From NCBI GenBank assembly GCA_035646535.1, contig DASRPD010000098.1:1-64000 (forward strand): a DNA stretch of 64,000 nucleotides, given 5' to 3'. This DNA comes from DASRPD01 sp035646535 (GTDB lineage Bacteria > Actinomycetota > Acidimicrobiia > IMCC26256 > JANYLB01). Of this stretch, positions 27,423 through 35,737 are shown in pieces; within the stretch, counting starts at the first letter, position 1; every line of letters starts with the position of its first letter. Position numbers and translations under genes: made by a program. The notes below the pieces were generated by a model that worked only from the letters and a program-made list of their open reading frames with translations, ran no database searches and had not been told where the DNA came from.

Positions 27423-28685
27423 GTGAAGACATTGCCCGACGTTCCGTCCGGTCTCGTCTACGACCCGTACGACTACGAGCTCGATGACGACCCGCACCCG
27501 ACGTGGAAACGGCTGCGCGACGAGGCGCCGCTCTACTACAACGACCGTCACGACTTCTACGCGCTGAGCCGGTACGAGGACGTCTTCCGCGGGCTGCTCG
27601 ACTGGCGGACGTTCAGCTCGGCGCACGGCACCGTGCTCGAGCTCATCCGGCCGGATTCGCAGGCCGACGAGCAGCGCGGGCAGTTCAGCGGTCTCGGGGC
27701 GATGATCTTCAACGATCCTCCCGGACACGACATTGCTCGTCAGATCGTGAACCGCGAGTTCACTCCCAAGAAGGTTGCGCACCTGGAGCGTCGCATTCGT
27801 CAGCTGTGTGACCAGTTCCTCGGGGCGGTCGAGGGGCGCTCCGAGTTCGACTTCATGGGTGACTTCGCGGCACGCATCCCGCCGATGGTCATCGGCCAGA
27901 TGCTCGGTGTGCCGGAGGAGAACCAGGAACAGCTGGGACGATGGGTCGACATGTTCATGCACTACGACCCCGACGCCGAGACCGGCGACACGATCCAGGG
28001 AGTCATGCAGTTCAGCGAGACCCGGGTCGAGGGCTCGACGAAGCTGTCGGCGTACATGGCCGACATCATCGAACAGCGCAACCAGAAGCCGGAAGACGAC
28101 ATGCTCTCGATGCTGCTCAGCGCTGATGCCGAGCTCGCAGACGGCACGATCCGCAAGCTCGATCCCGGCGAGGTGCAGGGCTTCTTCATGCTGCTGCAGA
28201 GCGCGGGCAGCGAGACGACCGCGCGGCTGGCGGGCTGGTCGGCGGTACTGTTGGCCCGCCACCCCGACCAGCGAGCGAAGCTGTTGGAGGACCGCGGGTT
28301 GATCCCCAACGCGGTCGAGGAGCTCTTGCGCTACGAGGCACCGTCGCCGGTCCAGGCGCGTCTGGTGACCAAGGACGTCGAGCTCTACGGGGTCACCGTG
28401 CCGGCCGGAGCCAAGATGGCCCTGCTGAACGGTTCAGCCGGGCGAGACGAGCGCAAGTACCCGAATCCGGATGTCTTCGACGTCGAGCGCGAGATGGACC
28501 GTCACCTGACGTTCGGATACGGTCCCCATTTCTGTCTCGGGGCCGCGCTCGCTCGGCTCGAGGGCGTCGCGATCATCGAGGCGATGCTCGACCATCATCC
28601 CGCGTGGGAGGTCGACGAGGCCCGCATCGAGATGGTCCACACGACCACCGTGCGCGGGCCGGCTCACGTCCCCGTGCGAGTCTGA
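27423..28685 (+). CDS. Cytochrome P450
   Basis: A 420-residue bacterial P450. The oxygen-binding I-helix reads LLQSAGSETTARL, the K-helix ExxR is EELLR, and the heme Cys loop is FGYGPHFCLGAALAR. It should hydroxylate a small hydrophobic substrate using ferredoxin or flavodoxin electrons; no ferredoxin gene is adjacent. GTG 27423 was chosen because GAGGGAG lies 8 nt upstream; an ATG at 27375 is a weaker alternative. It is convergent with the amidohydrolase after it and divergent from the ABC importer. Confidence 0.92.
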   Translation: MKTLPDVPSGLVYDPYDYELDDDPHPTWKRLRDEAPLYYNDRHDFYALSRYEDVFRGLLDWRTFSSAHGTVLELIRPDSQADEQRGQFSGLGAMIFNDPPGHDIARQIVNREFTPKKVAHLERRIRQLCDQFLGAVEGRSEFDFMGDFAARIPPMVIGQMLGVPEENQEQLGRWVDMFMHYDPDAETGDTIQGVMQFSETRVEGSTKLSAYMADIIEQRNQKPEDDMLSMLLSADAELADGTIRKLDPGEVQGFFMLLQSAGSETTARLAGWSAVLLARHPDQRAKLLEDRGLIPNAVEELLRYEAPSPVQARLVTKDVELYGVTVPAGAKMALLNGSAGRDERKYPNPDVFDVEREMDRHLTFGYGPHFCLGAALARLEGVAIIEAMLDHHPAWEVDEARIEMVHTTTVRGPAHVPVRV

Positions 28686-28693
28686 TCAGCCGC

Positions 28694-29980
28694 TCAGGCG
28701 GTCGCCTTCCCGGCGAGCTCGCCGAGGCTGGGGATCGTCGCGTCGGCGTGTCGGCCCTTGTTCATGGAGCGGGTCGAGATGTCGTGTCCCGCGACCTCGG
28801 CGCGGAGCGCGCCGACGGTGCAGGTCTCGCGGGCGCGATGTGCGAACGGGTCGAACTGGTACCAGCGCATGGCGTTCTCGTGGGTGATCTTGGCGAGATC
28901 GGCATCACTGACCTGGTAGCGGGCGGCCGTCGTCACGAGCTCCTCGGGGGCGTTGGGCCATGACGAGTCGGAGTGCGGGTAGTCCATCTCCCAGCAGATG
29001 TTGTCGATGCCGATCTCGTCGCGGAGTGCGAGGCCGATCGGATCGGCGATGAAGCAGGTGAGGATGTGCTCCCGGAAGACGTCCGACGGGCGGCGGTCGC
29101 CGAAGTCCTGTCCGGTCCATTGGTGGTGCATCTCGTAGGTCCGGTCGAGGCGGTCGAGGAAGTACGGGACCCAGCCGGTGCCGCCCTCGGTGAGCGCGAC
29201 CCGCAGATCGGTGAACTCGCGGAAGATGCCCGACCACACGAGATCGGCGGCGGCGGCGCAGATGTTCATCGGTTGGAGCGTGATCATCACGTCGATCGGC
29301 GCGTCGGGTGCCGTGACGGCGAGTTGACCCGACGAGCCCAGGTGAACGTTGAGGACCGTCCCCTCTTCGACGAGCGCGCGCCACACGGGGTTCCAGTGCT
29401 CGTCGTGGTAGCTCGGCAGGCCGAGCATCGCGGGGTTCTCGGTGAACGTCAGCGCGTGGCAGCCCTTCGCCGCGACCCGCCGGATCTCGTCGGCGCAGGC
29501 CTCGGGGTCCCACAGCACCGGCAGGGCCATCGGGATCATGCGCCCGGGATAGGTGCCGCACCACTCGTCGATGTGCCAGTCGTTGTAGGCCTGCACCATG
29601 GCGAGGGCCAGATCCTTGTCCTCACAGCCCAGGAACAGGCGTCCCGAGAACGACGGGAACGAGGGGAAGCACATGCACGCGAGCACACCGCCGGCGCTCA
29701 TGTCCTTCACGCGCTCGTGGATGTCGAAGCATCCGGGACGCATCTCGTCGAACGCGGTCGGGTCGACGCCGTACTCGTCCTTGGGGCGCCCGGCGACGGC
29801 GTTCAGGCCGATGTTGGGGATCCGGCTTCCCTCGAACACCCACACGTCGTCGCCGTCGTCGGTTTGCTCGACGCGCGGCGCCCGGTCCGCATACTTCGCC
29901 GGTACCCGTCCTTCGAACATGGTCGGCGGCTCGACCACGTGGTCGTCCACGCTGACGAAGATCATCTCGTCGATGTTCAT
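28694..29980 (-). CDS. Amidohydrolase family 2 (ACMSD-like) protein
   Basis: A 428-residue TIM-barrel hydrolase. SVDDHVVEPP near the N-terminus stands where the DxH metal motif usually lies; later blocks are VLNVHLGSSGQ and the active-site Asp in WEMDYPHSDSSWPN. The family includes decarboxylases and hydratases of ring-cleavage products. ATG 29980 follows an AGGGGGTGGGG stretch. It is divergently arranged with another family member at 30165 and related to the partial gene at the right window edge, suggesting local paralogue expansion. Confidence 0.85.
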   Translation of the reverse strand: MNIDEMIFVSVDDHVVEPPTMFEGRVPAKYADRAPRVEQTDDGDDVWVFEGSRIPNIGLNAVAGRPKDEYGVDPTAFDEMRPGCFDIHERVKDMSAGGVLACMCFPSFPSFSGRLFLGCEDKDLALAMVQAYNDWHIDEWCGTYPGRMIPMALPVLWDPEACADEIRRVAAKGCHALTFTENPAMLGLPSYHDEHWNPVWRALVEEGTVLNVHLGSSGQLAVTAPDAPIDVMITLQPMNICAAAADLVWSGIFREFTDLRVALTEGGTGWVPYFLDRLDRTYEMHHQWTGQDFGDRRPSDVFREHILTCFIADPIGLALRDEIGIDNICWEMDYPHSDSSWPNAPEELVTTAARYQVSDADLAKITHENAMRWYQFDPFAHRARETCTVGALRAEVAGHDISTRSMNKGRHADATIPSLGELAGKATA

Positions 29981-29999
29981 CCCCACCCCCTGAACGTGT

Positions 30000-30150
30000 G
30001 CTCTTTTTGATGAGCTGTGCTTCAAAGGCTAGTGGCGAATCGCTCGACCGGCGATCGGCGGCGATCGCCGGCGCGGCGCGGTCGACGCCTCTCGATTGCT
30101 TGACGCCCGGCCGCGAGCCGCCGTATTGTCGTATGTAATTCGAAAAGAGC
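30000..30150. promoter_or_regulatory. Mirrored TCRAAAAGAGC motifs between divergent genes
   Basis: The minus-strand gene has TCAAAAAGAGC (30000-30010, read on the minus strand) and the plus-strand gene has TCGAAAAGAGC (30140-30150). They lie 19 and 14 nt upstream of their respective ATGs. True Shine-Dalgarno sequences sit closer to each start, so these look like a shared binding element. They lie within the 184-bp divergent region. Confidence 0.45.
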
Positions 30151-30164
30151 GTAGAGAGGGTTCC

Positions 30165-31391
30165 ATGGATCGCTACCTGGTCATCTCTTCGGACGGCCAC
30201 GCGGGCCCGCCGGCCGACGTGTATCGGGACTACCTCGACCCTGACTTCCGGGAGCGGTTCGACGCGCACCAGCAGGCCGCGAGCGACCAGCGGCGGGCGA
30301 TCGCGGCCGAGAGCGGCAAGGGCTTCAAGAAGGAGTGGGAGGCGGAGACCGGCGGCGACAGCGGTCTGACCGCGGCCTACGACTCCGATGCGCGCAACGC
30401 GATCCTCGACACCGAGGGGGTCGCCGCCGAGGTGCTCTTCCCCGACGCCGACGTGCTCGGGACGGGACGGGTGGCCGCGTCTCCCTTCGGCACGGGGCTC
30501 GCCGTCGGATCGCAGAGCGAGCCCGCCGACGCGATCGCCGGAAGCCGCGCCCACAACCGGTGGCTCGCCGACTTCTGCTCCCAGGACCCGGAGCGCCGAA
30601 TCGGTGTTGCGGTGATCCCGGCGATCATCCCCGACATGGACACGGTGCTGCGGATGGTGCGCGAGGCCAAGGATCTCGGTCACCTCGGGATCCTCATCCC
30701 GTCGCGCTGGTTCGACCGCCCCGCCTATCACGACCTGTGCTACGAGCCGCTGTGGACGCTGGTCGAGGACCTCGGCCTCGTTCTGCACACTCACTCCGGT
30801 GCCGGTCCCACCGACATCGGGCCCGGTCCCGGGATGCTGCCGATCTACGTTGCGGAGGCCGGCTGGTGGGCCGGCCGTCCGCTGGCGGTGCTCATCTGGG
30901 GTGGTGTCTTCGAGCGCCACCCGAACCTCATGTACTCGATGGCCGAGAACGCATGCTGGTGGGTCCCGGATCAGATCCGCAAGATGGACGAGAAGTGGGT
31001 GGGCGCGCACAACACCCGCAAGTTCGGTGACGTCTTCCGTCAGGAGCTGACGATGAAGCCGAGCGACTACCTGAACCGGAACTGCTTCTTCGCGGCGTCG
31101 ACGCCGGGCGAGGACGACATCGAGCGTCGCCACCTCGTCGGCATCGGCAACATCATGTGGGGCAACGACCTGCCCCATCCCGAAGGCACATATCCGTACA
31201 CTCGGTTCTGGATGCGGGAGCGCTTCAAGGACGTCTCCACCGACGAGACTCGCCGCATGCTCGGTGAGACCGCGGCGGAGGTGTACGGCGTCGACCGCGC
31301 CGCGCTCGCCCCGCTCGTCCAGCGCATCGGGCCGACACCTGACGATGTGCACGGAGACACCCCATTGGAGCGGGTCCCGGTCGAGGTGTGA
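30165..31391 (+). CDS. Amidohydrolase family 2 protein
   Basis: A 408-residue TIM-barrel protein. The metal-site DxH is SSDGHAGPP at residues 8-16, with LVLHTHSGAG near residue 205 and WGNDLPHPEGTYPYTR carrying the C-terminal Asp. ATG 30165 has AGAGAGGG 4 nt upstream. It is divergent from a second amidohydrolase and followed by a TetR-Rieske pair. A closely similar 3' fragment is present at 38867-39196. It probably acts on an aromatic or terpenoid breakdown product, but the substrate is unassigned. Confidence 0.86.
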   Translation: MDRYLVISSDGHAGPPADVYRDYLDPDFRERFDAHQQAASDQRRAIAAESGKGFKKEWEAETGGDSGLTAAYDSDARNAILDTEGVAAEVLFPDADVLGTGRVAASPFGTGLAVGSQSEPADAIAGSRAHNRWLADFCSQDPERRIGVAVIPAIIPDMDTVLRMVREAKDLGHLGILIPSRWFDRPAYHDLCYEPLWTLVEDLGLVLHTHSGAGPTDIGPGPGMLPIYVAEAGWWAGRPLAVLIWGGVFERHPNLMYSMAENACWWVPDQIRKMDEKWVGAHNTRKFGDVFRQELTMKPSDYLNRNCFFAASTPGEDDIERRHLVGIGNIMWGNDLPHPEGTYPYTRFWMRERFKDVSTDETRRMLGETAAEVYGVDRAALAPLVQRIGPTPDDVHGDTPLERVPVEV

Positions 31392-31463
31392 ACCCTGGAG
31401 GCGTCGTCGATCTGCCGGAGGCGGTCCGGCGGGGGCTGACGCTCCGGCGCCGTTCAAGGTCTT

Positions 31464-31489
31464 GCGTATGGCGTATACGTAGCGCGTAT
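31464..31489. promoter_or_regulatory. Putative TetR operator (GCGTAT repeats)
   Basis: Three copies of gcgtat (31464, 31471, 31484) surround the palindrome cgtatacg (31472-31479). The cluster ends 9 bp before the ATG of the TetR gene, a usual place for autoregulation of the regulator and its coupled Rieske gene. Confidence 0.55.
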
Positions 31490-31498
31490 AGTGTCGGA

Positions 31499-32176
31499 AT
31501 GGTGTCTGTGGCGGTGCCGTCCGAAGCGACCGCACGAGGCCGGCTCGGTCGTGAGGTGATCGTCGACACGGCGCGTCGGCTGCTCGATGAGCAGGGCACC
31601 GACGCCCTGTCCATGCGGGCGGTCGCCGACGCCCTCGGGTCGAGTCCCATGGCGCTGTACCGCTACGTCACCGACCGGCGCGACCTCGAGATCGCTGTGG
31701 CCCGTTCGGTGAGCGGGGAGCTCGTGCTCGACGACGACCCGGCCGTTCCTCCCGATGATGCCATCGCCATCTGGATGCGCCGGGTCCGTGCCCACTGGCT
31801 GGCCCATCCTTGGTTCGGGCACTTCCTCGGTCAGCATCCGGAGCTCGCCGACTTCATGGTCGTGGTCGGGGCCGCGCTCTTGCGGGCGCTCCAGCGGGCC
31901 GGCGCGGGCGATCGCCTCGCGGGCGAGGAGCTCATCCGCATCTCTCGCACCACGCTTGGCGTCGTCCTGATCGAACAAGCGGCGCCACTGGCGAGACATT
32001 CCGAGTCGTTGATGTCACAGCCGACGACCGGGGTTGCACCCGGTGTCGCCAGTGCGATGGCTTCCTACAGCGATGAGCAGCTCTTCGAACACGTCATCCA
32101 CACGACCCTTCTCGGCTTCCATGCTCGACTCGACGCGTCGGCGCTCTATCAAGGAGACACCCATGTCCACCACTGA
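31499..32176 (+). CDS. TetR family transcriptional regulator
   Basis: A 225-residue regulator. The N-terminal helix-turn-helix spans about residues 18-65 (LSMRAVADALGSSPMALYRYVTDR); the C-terminal ligand domain is TetR_C-like. It overlaps the Rieske oxygenase gene by 14 nt, so both share one transcript. The GCGTAT repeat cluster immediately upstream suggests self-repression. The inducer is probably the oxygenase substrate. Confidence 0.88.
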   Translation: MVSVAVPSEATARGRLGREVIVDTARRLLDEQGTDALSMRAVADALGSSPMALYRYVTDRRDLEIAVARSVSGELVLDDDPAVPPDDAIAIWMRRVRAHWLAHPWFGHFLGQHPELADFMVVVGAALLRALQRAGAGDRLAGEELIRISRTTLGVVLIEQAAPLARHSESLMSQPTTGVAPGVASAMASYSDEQLFEHVIHTTLLGFHARLDASALYQGDTHVHH

Positions 32177-33179
32177 GATCCCGTTCGAGAGCTTCACCAG
32201 CTTCCCGATGCCGCGGGACCCGCAGGCCCTCGTCGACCAGAGCCGCCGTCCGATCGTGCGGACTCCAACGAACGAGCCACGGTTTCCCTTCCCCATTCCC
32301 AATGGTTGGTTCGTGGTCGCCGAGGGCCGGAGCCTCGATCCAGGCCAGGTCACGTCACAGCATGTGTTCGGTCGGGACGTTGTGCTCTACCGGGCCGACG
32401 ACGGTGCGCCGCACATGATCGATGCCTACTGCGCCCATCTGGGCGCGCACATCGGCGCCGGCGGCCGGGTCGAGGGCACGTGCATCCGGTGTCCGTTCCA
32501 TGGGTGGCTCTTCGAGGGCGACACCGGCAAGTGCGCGGAGATCCCGTACGGAGACTTGGACCACATCCCGACCAAGGCGAGGGTTCGGGCCTACCCCTGC
32601 CTGGAGCGCAACAACATGATCTGGGCGTGGCACCACGGCGAGGAGAAGCCGCCGTTCTACGAGGTGCCCGAGGTGGCCGAGTTCGGCAACGACGCCGAGT
32701 GGCTTCCGTACGAGCTCGTCGAGTTCAAGGTCGCCACGTGCTGTCAGGAGATGGCCGAGAACAACGTCGACTTCGCCCACTTCAAGTACGTGCACGGCAC
32801 GGATGCCATTCCCGACGACGACTTCCAGGTGGACGGCTACTACAAGAGAACCGTCGCTGGCGATGGCAACTTCGTGCGCGAAGGCTTCGGGCTCGGTCTC
32901 GGAGTCCTGCGGATCACCGACTACGTCACCTTCTTCTCGTCGACCACGCCGATCGACGAGGAGAACCTCTTGGTGCGCTGGGTCTTCACCGCGCCGAAGT
33001 CCCTCGGACCCGACGCGGCGCGCGCCGCGGCGGAGAACTTCTCGAGCGGCGTGAGCCAGGACCTGCCGATCTGGGAGAACAAGCGGTACGTCGAGCGGCC
33101 GGTCGTCACCAAGAGCGAGAAGAAGCTGCTCGACCAGCGACAGTGGGCGTTGCAGTTCTACTCCGGCTACGAAGGCTGA
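32163..33179 (+). CDS. Rieske [2Fe-2S] ring-hydroxylating oxygenase, large subunit type
   Basis: A 338-residue terminal oxygenase. The Rieske cluster ligands are CAH and CPFH in YCAHLGAHIGAGG and CIRCPFHGW (residues about 83-110). The mononuclear iron site is the DxxHxxxxH stretch ENNVDFAHFKYVHG near residue 198. Length and motifs resemble KshA-like or cholesterol-desaturase-like Rieske proteins that use a separate reductase; none is adjacent. ATG 32163 has AAGGAG upstream and overlaps the TetR gene. It probably oxidises a steroid- or ring-type substrate (inference). Confidence 0.88.
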   Translation: MSTTEIPFESFTSFPMPRDPQALVDQSRRPIVRTPTNEPRFPFPIPNGWFVVAEGRSLDPGQVTSQHVFGRDVVLYRADDGAPHMIDAYCAHLGAHIGAGGRVEGTCIRCPFHGWLFEGDTGKCAEIPYGDLDHIPTKARVRAYPCLERNNMIWAWHHGEEKPPFYEVPEVAEFGNDAEWLPYELVEFKVATCCQEMAENNVDFAHFKYVHGTDAIPDDDFQVDGYYKRTVAGDGNFVREGFGLGLGVLRITDYVTFFSSTTPIDEENLLVRWVFTAPKSLGPDAARAAAENFSSGVSQDLPIWENKRYVERPVVTKSEKKLLDQRQWALQFYSGYEG

Positions 33180-33211
33180 GCCCCGACGACGGCCCCCACG
33201 ACGAGCTCTTC

Positions 33212-34087
33212 TCAGCCGATCGTGTGCTGGTCGTGCGGCACCAGGTCGCCCTTCTCGAAGTACCCGGCGCGATCTCGCAGCGAGGTGCCGATCGAGTCCA
33301 CGCCGATCATGAAGATGAACTTCTCGTTGCGGATGCCGTCGATCACGACACGAGCAAGCTCATTGAGGTCCTGCCACGGCAGCTCGTAGCCCTTCTCCTT
33401 GGCCTGAGCCTCGAGCCCAGCGACCGTGATCGGCGTCGTCTTGCGGGGAACCTCCCGGGTCAGATCCTTGGGGCGCGTCCGCTCCGACTCCCACAGCCCT
33501 GTCCGCAGGAGGCCACCGGAGGGGTAGAAGATCGACGCCTTCAACGTGGTGTTCTCGGATTCGAGCTGGCTCGCGAGGCACTCGGTCAGGCTCGTCACCG
33601 CCGCCTTGCTGGCCGCGTACACCGATGCCGTCGGCATCGGCGAGATGCCCCCGTCTCCCGAGGAGGTGTTGACGATGTGGCCTTCCTCACCCGCGGCGAT
33701 CATGCGAGGCACGAAGGCGAGGATCCCGTGGACGACCCCCATGACGTTCACCGAGTGCACCCATTTCCAGTCGTTGATCGTCGTCTCCCAGACCAGCGAA
33801 GCCGGCGCGCCGACACCGGCGTTGTTGCACAAGATGTGGCAGGCCCCGAAGGTCGCGTAGGTCCGCTCCGCCAGCTCCTCCACCGACGTCGGGTCGGTCA
33901 CGTCGGTGGGGACACCGATGACCGCGCCGCGGGGAGCGAGCTCGGACACCGTCTCGTCCAGGAGGTCCGGCTGCACGTCGGCGATGACGACCTTGGCTCC
34001 TTCTGCGAGGAGCTCCTCCGCGAGCGCGCGACCGATGCCCCCCGCGCCGCCGGTGACGACTGCGACCTTGTCGTTGAGATCCCTCAT
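33212..34087 (-). CDS. SDR family oxidoreductase
   Basis: A 291-residue classical SDR: TGGAGGIG cofactor motif, NNAG, catalytic YAASK with Ser in NTSSGDGG. A C-terminal extension of about 40 residues (ELPWQDLNELARVVIDGIRNEKFIF) is seen in SDRs next to catabolic genes. ATG 34087 has GGAGGGG upstream. It is divergent from a TetR gene and the gap carries mirrored GAATTTCA sites, so it is probably controlled by that regulator. Confidence 0.88.
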   Translation of the reverse strand: MRDLNDKVAVVTGGAGGIGRALAEELLAEGAKVVIADVQPDLLDETVSELAPRGAVIGVPTDVTDPTSVEELAERTYATFGACHILCNNAGVGAPASLVWETTINDWKWVHSVNVMGVVHGILAFVPRMIAAGEEGHIVNTSSGDGGISPMPTASVYAASKAAVTSLTECLASQLESENTTLKASIFYPSGGLLRTGLWESERTRPKDLTREVPRKTTPITVAGLEAQAKEKGYELPWQDLNELARVVIDGIRNEKFIFMIGVDSIGTSLRDRAGYFEKGDLVPHDQHTIG

Positions 34088-34129
34088 CGCCCCTCCGCGA
34101 CCCTCTCGTTCCCGCTTTCCGAATCTGTT

Positions 34130-34229
34130 TCAAGAATTTCATGACGGCGGCGCGCCCGTCAACTGCCCCGAGGGCGGTCCGCGCGAGCCGGAACCTGGCC
34201 CCGAGGGATTTCGAAGGTATTCTGAAATT
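34130..34229. promoter_or_regulatory. Mirrored GAATTTCA sites in divergent SDR/TetR region
   Basis: GAATTTCA occurs at 34134-34141 and its exact complement TGAAATTC at 34223-34230. The left site is preceded by tgtttcaa, giving a repeated TGAAA core on the minus strand. The sites flank the divergent promoters of the SDR and TetR genes and are AT-rich, unlike the surrounding DNA. Confidence 0.45.
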
Positions 34230-34231
34230 CC

Positions 34232-34963
34232 ATGGCCCCGCCTCCCGCCAAGACGCGCGATCGTTCCGCGGCCGGCGACCCGGCTCCCTCCGAGCGGCGG
34301 CGGGTGGGTCGGCCCCCCAAGCTGGACCGGCAGATGATCGCCGAGGCCGCGCACGAGCTCGGCCTGAGCGGACTCACGATGAAGGCGGTGGCCGACCGGC
34401 TCGGGGTCAGCGTGCCCGGTCTGTATCACCACATCGAAGGCAAGGGCGATCTCATGCGGCTCGCGGCCGAGTACTCCGCGGGCCGGATCGAGCTCCCCGA
34501 GGATCGCGGACAGCACTGGGCGGTCTGGCTCTGCGAGTGGGCCCGCTACAACCGCGCGGCCTTCATGGCCCAACCGGAGCTGCTCAAGCAGTTCATCGAG
34601 GGTGCCGTGAGCACCGACCGCACCGCGGCCACGATCGAGATCGTGCTCGCGAAGCTGGGCCGGGACGGGTTCTCGGTCGCGGAGGCCTGGCGCGCGTACG
34701 GCACGATCAGCGACTTCGCCGTGGGCGCAGCCGTGATCGGGCTGCGCGAGCGGCGGGCCTCCGAGCAGGGGAGGCCCGCGATCGCGGAGTTCCACCGGGT
34801 GCTGGCCCAGAGCGGTCCGGAGGACTTCCCGCAGCTACGCAGGATGCTCCCCGAGCTCTCGGTCGACGTCGGCGACGCGTTCGGTGAGCGGTTGCTGCTC
34901 GTCATCCGCGGCCTGTGCGAGGATCGGGGCGAGCGCTGGTCGACGGTTCGGGCCAAGCTCTGA
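34232..34963 (+). CDS. TetR family transcriptional regulator
   Basis: A 243-residue regulator. A proline/arginine-rich leader with GRPPKLDRQMIAEAAHE precedes the helix-turn-helix (LTMKAVADRLGVSVPGLYHHIEGKGDL). The C-terminal two-thirds is a helical ligand domain. It is divergent from the SDR gene and likely represses it through the mirrored sites in the gap. No strong Shine-Dalgarno precedes ATG 34232, so the transcript may be leaderless. Confidence 0.88.
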   Translation: MAPPPAKTRDRSAAGDPAPSERRRVGRPPKLDRQMIAEAAHELGLSGLTMKAVADRLGVSVPGLYHHIEGKGDLMRLAAEYSAGRIELPEDRGQHWAVWLCEWARYNRAAFMAQPELLKQFIEGAVSTDRTAATIEIVLAKLGRDGFSVAEAWRAYGTISDFAVGAAVIGLRERRASEQGRPAIAEFHRVLAQSGPEDFPQLRRMLPELSVDVGDAFGERLLLVIRGLCEDRGERWSTVRAKL

Positions 34964-34993
34964 CGCGCAGCGGACATGGCCTGAGGCGCCCGG

Positions 34994-35737
34994 TCAGGCG
35001 AGAGCGTTGAGCACCGATGCCACCTCGTCGGAATCCGTCACCGAAGGGATATGACCGCCATCGATCTCGACGATCGCCGGCGGTCGAGGCAGTCGGCTGA
35101 TCATCGTCTCCTGGAGGTCGACGGGGATGGGACGGTCGCGCAGGTTCTTGATCCAGGTGATGCCGACCTCAGGCACGCCCTTCCATGTCACCGGCTGGAA
35201 GTACAGGTTGAACGAGTCGGGCACGCGCCGCTGCGGGTCCATCATGAAGGTCACCAGGTCGTCGGGCAGTGGGTCTCCTCCGAACGAGGTACGAATCTGA
35301 GCGGGATCTGGCTCGCGCATCCCGTCGAGGCTCGTGATCGCGGTGTCGGTCTCGCGGGCTTGTGCCATCGCGGCGCGGCATCCGTCGGCATGGCGGGGCT
35401 TCATGCAGTCGAGTCCCGTACCGCCATCGGGCGGTACCGATGCCGAGGACAAGACGATGTGTCGGCATCGGGACCCGAGGTGGCGAGCGACACCCGGGAC
35501 GCACAACCCGCCGGACGAGTGGGCCATCACGACGGCCGCGTCGTCGAGAGCGCTCCGCTCGATTGCATCGCACACCGCGCCGACGCAGTCGTCGATGGTG
35601 AGGCTCATCAGGTCGGAGGGATGTTCCCGACGACCGGGTAGGTCCGGCGCGAGAACGCTTCGGTGCAGCAGGGGGCGCAGTCGGTCCCAGTAGGCGCCCG
35701 TGCTCGAGTTGCCGTGGATCAGGACGAAGCTCGTCAT
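34994..35737 (-). CDS. Alpha/beta hydrolase
   Basis: A 247-residue alpha/beta-hydrolase-fold protein. The oxyanion region is LIHGNSSTGAYWDRL, the nucleophile elbow AHSSGGLC and the catalytic His in DGGHIPS near the C-terminus. It is related to the small esterase/EstC type. ATG 35737 overlaps the stop of the acyl-CoA synthetase (ATGA), so the two are co-translated. Possible roles are ester hydrolysis before CoA activation, or a thioesterase. Confidence 0.83.
   Translation of the reverse strand: MTSFVLIHGNSSTGAYWDRLRPLLHRSVLAPDLPGRREHPSDLMSLTIDDCVGAVCDAIERSALDDAAVVMAHSSGGLCVPGVARHLGSRCRHIVLSSASVPPDGGTGLDCMKPRHADGCRAAMAQARETDTAITSLDGMREPDPAQIRTSFGGDPLPDDLVTFMMDPQRRVPDSFNLYFQPVTWKGVPEVGITWIKNLRDRPIPVDLQETMISRLPRPPAIVEIDGGHIPSVTDSDEVASVLNALA

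Noticed and set aside
12752..27425. Similar leader sequences before the alcohol dehydrogenase and P450 starts (both ending GAGC..TCTCGTGAA)
   Set aside because: Similarity is confined to about 25 nt around the ribosome site and GTG, so chance plus Shine-Dalgarno constraint explains it.
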